A DNA stretch of 8,172 nt, taken from contig PMTB01000138.1 of the NCBI GenBank assembly GCA_003167475.1, forward strand, positions 15,950-24,121, read 5' to 3'. Made by a program: the position numbers and the translations under genes. This document shows positions 6,784 to 8,172 of the stretch, piece after piece; the stretch's first letter is position 1, and the number at the start of each line of letters is the position of its first letter. The notes below the pieces were generated by a model. It was not told where the DNA came from, did not search any database, and worked only from the letters and a program-made list of their open reading frames with translations. This DNA is from a candidate division FCPU426 bacterium. Lineage in GTDB: Bacteria > Oederibacteriota > PGYV01 > Palsa-1178.

Positions 6784-6807
6784 TTTAAGGCTCCTGTTAT
6801 GTGTTTT

Positions 6808-6850
6808 AAAAAAATGGCTTAAAGAGCGCTGTAAACGCTGGGTTTAAGCC
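6808..6850 (-). terminator. Intrinsic-terminator-like hairpin in the efflux operon leader (possible attenuator)
   Basis: On the minus strand GGCTTAAA (6850-6843) pairs with TTTAAGCC (6823-6816). An inner stem AGCG/CGCT encloses a 7-base loop. The 3' arm is followed by one A and then seven Ts (6814-6808). This has the form of a Rho-independent terminator. It ends only about 25 bases before the adaptor ATG, with the AGGAG site in between, so no complete promoter fits downstream of it. It therefore probably lies within the operon's own leader, as an attenuator, or it stops read-through from the upstream gene. A weak candidate -10 (TATAGT, 6882-6877) is upstream of it. Confidence 0.5.
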
Positions 6851-6940
6851 CGCCGCGGTTATTTTCTTCCGCTACTACTATAGACGAACAAAGATATGTT
6901 TTATTGCAAATTATTTTGATTTTCCGGGGATTTAAAGCGT

Positions 6941-6975
6941 AGGGGCGGTGAAAGCCCCTAGGGGGCAAGCCCCCT
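6941..6975. repeat. Two adjacent GC-rich hairpins
   Basis: The first is AGGGGC (6941-6946) and GCCCCT (6954-6959) around GGTGAAA. The second, 6960-6975, is AGGGGG and CCCCCT around CAAG, the same palindrome as at 4124, and is followed by ACAAAATCTAAAGCGG. Both lie between the efflux operon and repeat copy F, in the gene-free stretch 6784-7207. Confidence 0.8.
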
Positions 6976-7020
6976 CTAAAACAAAATCTAAAGCGGAAAA
7001 TACGGGAATAGGGAATGTCT

Positions 7021-7210
7021 TATTATAATACCCACCGAGCTTGCTAAATCTACTCTCTACTGCTCAACTCTCTCATGCCCTTCGCTCCACTTATAATATT
7101 GCAAGGGCGCAGGTCACGAGTTTGCGAGTGACCCAGCCCGCAGCAATAGACATTGATCAATTTTTCGATTCTCGATTATCGAACGCAACCAATGAAGGTA
7201 AACAGCCTTA
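7021..7210 (-). repeat. Composite intergenic repeat, copy F (most complete copy)
   Basis: This copy has every module in order: TATTATAATACCCACC, GAGCTTGCTAAATC, heptamers (ATCTACT, CTCTACT), GCCCTTCGCTCCAC and core hairpin 7097-7148 with arms TATTGC/GCAATA, GGGC/GCCC and GGTCAC/GTGACC. GACATTGATCA, heptamers (TTTCGAT, TCTCGAT, TATCGAA) and the 20-bp edge 7191-7210 follow. The final TTA is the TAA stop of the pseudouridine synthase. Confidence 0.9.
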
Positions 7211-8104
7211 AGTCATGTTCCACGGCGGTTCCGCGGTCAGGTTTATTTTCTCGAGAGTTCCCGGCATCACAAACTCCATCTTATGCGCGTGCAGCATCTG
7301 TCCGGGCTGCGGATTATCCGCGCCAAGCAGTTTTATGTCCAGCGCCATGTCGCCGTAAGTCCTGTCGCCGACCACCGGGTGGCCTATGTGTTTCATGTGG
7401 GTCCTGATCTGGTGCGTGCGCCCTGTTTTCAATATTACTTTAAGCAGGGTTGTGGTTTTATTTTTACTTACAGGTTCAAACAAGGTGTGCGCGCTCTGTC
7501 CGCCTGTTGCCACAACGGTGCGGATCTTCGCCTCACGGGAGTTCATTGAAAGTTCCGCGGTTATTTCCCCCGCGTGTGTGATCCTGCCGTGTACCAGGCA
7601 TAAGTATTCTTTATGAATGCCGCGGCTCACCATGATTTTTGTCAGCACGGAAGCTGTTTCCTTATTGAGCGCGACGATAACGATCCCAGACGTATCCCTG
7701 TCCAGGCGGTTTATGACGTGAATTGTACTTTCGGGATACAGGGCTTTTACGGCGTTTGCCAGCGTATTGGTTTCCCTGTGCGCGGTTGGGTGCACCAGCA
7801 TGCCCGCCTCCTTATCCACGGCGATGAAGTCTTTATTTATATATATGATCTTAAGTGGGAGCTCACAGGGGATGACGATCACGGGGTTCCTGGCGTAATA
7901 CATATAGCGCACATCATCGGAGTTTCTAACAATGCGGTGGTATTTTCTCTGTACCTGCATGTTTACCCACACAAGCCCCTGATCGATCATTTCCCGGGCC
8001 TGCAGCCTTGTAACTGAAGCGGAGGTTTTAAGGAACATATCCAAACGCGTCCCCCTGCCTGTAATGCATGCTTTTAAGAGCCTTGATTGTATGTTTTTAT
8101 CCAT
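7208..8104 (-). CDS. RluA-family RNA pseudouridine synthase with S4 domain
   Basis: The enzyme converts uridine to pseudouridine in structured RNA, most likely rRNA. An N-terminal S4 RNA-binding domain is seen (RLDMFLKTSASVTRLQAREM then IDQGLVWVN). The catalytic motif is INRLDRDTSGIVIVA, in which the Asp of NRLD is the expected nucleophile. The C-terminal family motif is KTGRTHQIRTHMKHIGHPVV followed by GDRTYG. The Asn before RLD, in place of His, is known in several members of the family. The whole domain order is intact. I start at ATG 8104 (298 residues). A GTG at 8119 would add five residues (MLLYT) and neither start has a clear Shine-Dalgarno, so the start is uncertain. A TATAAT lies at 8135-8130, which would leave a very short leader. 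The TAA stop coincides with the edge of repeat copy F. The exact RNA target cannot be told from sequence. Confidence 0.93.
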   Translation of the reverse strand: MDKNIQSRLLKACITGRGTRLDMFLKTSASVTRLQAREMIDQGLVWVNMQVQRKYHRIVRNSDDVRYMYYARNPVIVIPCELPLKIIYINKDFIAVDKEAGMLVHPTAHRETNTLANAVKALYPESTIHVINRLDRDTSGIVIVALNKETASVLTKIMVSRGIHKEYLCLVHGRITHAGEITAELSMNSREAKIRTVVATGGQSAHTLFEPVSKNKTTTLLKVILKTGRTHQIRTHMKHIGHPVVGDRTYGDMALDIKLLGADNPQPGQMLHAHKMEFVMPGTLEKINLTAEPPWNMT

Positions 8105-8129
8105 GGTATATAATAACACTATTAAACGT

Positions 8130-8135
8130 ATTATA
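8130..8135 (-). promoter_or_regulatory. Candidate -10 box for the pseudouridine synthase gene
   Basis: A perfect TATAAT on the minus strand lies 26 bases before ATG 8104. No recognisable -35 is present at normal spacing; the region is GC-rich there. Initiation would be near 8123, which makes the upstream GTG almost leaderless and favours the ATG. Confidence 0.35.
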
Positions 8136-8143
8136 AACCACCT

Positions 8144-8172
8144 TTCTCCCCCATCCCGGTTTAGAGGGGGCA
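8144..8172. repeat. Left half of another GC palindrome, cut by the window end
   Basis: CCCCCATCCCGGTTTAG followed by AGGGGGCA matches the left flank and arm of the palindrome at 4124 (CCCCCGTCCCTGTTTAG). The right arm would lie outside the window. Confidence 0.65.

Noticed and set aside
7021..7097. Plus-strand promoters at the TATAAT sequences inside the repeats
   Set aside because: TATAAT occurs in the left module and beside the core, but there is no -35 at usual spacing and no gene downstream on the plus strand.
22..7210. True integron cassette array with attC sites
   Set aside because: Occasional RYYYAAC matches exist (for example at 1420 and 7062), but they are not at constant positions in the copies, no paired GTTRRRY lies at the other edge, and no integrase is present. 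The layout alone is not enough.
7191..7407. Plus-strand ORFs starting ATGAAGGTAAACAGC in the repeat edge (MKVNSL...)
   Set aside because: The same start recurs in copies B, C, E and F but each frame ends at an unrelated place, there is no Shine-Dalgarno before it, and the longer ones lie antisense to clear genes.
22..8172. CRISPR array
   Set aside because: The repeats are long, widely separated by genes, and contain no short regular repeat-spacer pattern; no cas genes are seen.

Overview
The window is bacterial chromosomal DNA with six protein genes, all on the minus strand. In transcription order (right to left) they are: an RluA-family pseudouridine synthase, an EmrA/HlyD-type adaptor followed by a DHA2 (EmrB/QacA-type) multidrug transporter, a secreted serpin, an unrecognised 168-residue protein, and an ankyrin-repeat protein. 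No rRNA, tRNA, transposase, integrase or CRISPR array was seen. The adaptor plus inner-membrane pump implies a Gram-negative-type envelope. Base composition is moderate, genes use ordinary Shine-Dalgarno sites, and several promoters look sigma70-like. There is no reliable taxonomic marker. An uncultured lineage with repeat-rich intergenic DNA is my low-confidence guess.

Layout: 1-148 repeat copy A; 149-1264 ankyrin gene with its promoter at 1306-1334; 1385-1557 repeat copy B; 1612-2118 unknown gene with promoter at 2152-2180; 2253-2495 expanded GC palindrome plus repeat copy C; 2493-3725 serpin with an overlapping 22-codon upstream ORF (3713-3781); 3957-4317 repeat copies D and E in tandem, separated by a GC palindrome; 4315-5871 transporter and 5917-6783 adaptor, forming one operon; 6808-6850 terminator-like hairpin in that operon's leader; 6941-6975 GC palindromes; 7021-7210 repeat copy F; 7208-8104 pseudouridine synthase; 8130-8172 its upstream region and half of another GC palindrome.

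The most striking content is intergenic. Every transcription unit is followed by a copy of one composite repeat, always in the same orientation as the genes. Each copy has a core hairpin whose outer arms are TATTGC and GCAATA. Degenerate 7-base tracts flank the core in most copies, and a 20-bp edge is present in four copies. In three copies (C, E, F) the last three bases of that edge are exactly the TAA stop codon of an unrelated gene. The layout recalls integron cassettes, but I find no convincing integron core sites and no integrase, so the mechanism is open.

The genes themselves look like a mixed set: RNA modification, drug or toxic-compound efflux, an exported protease-inhibitor-like protein, and a protein-interaction scaffold. 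Apart from the adaptor-transporter pair nothing shows that they act together. Most units seem to have their own promoter.
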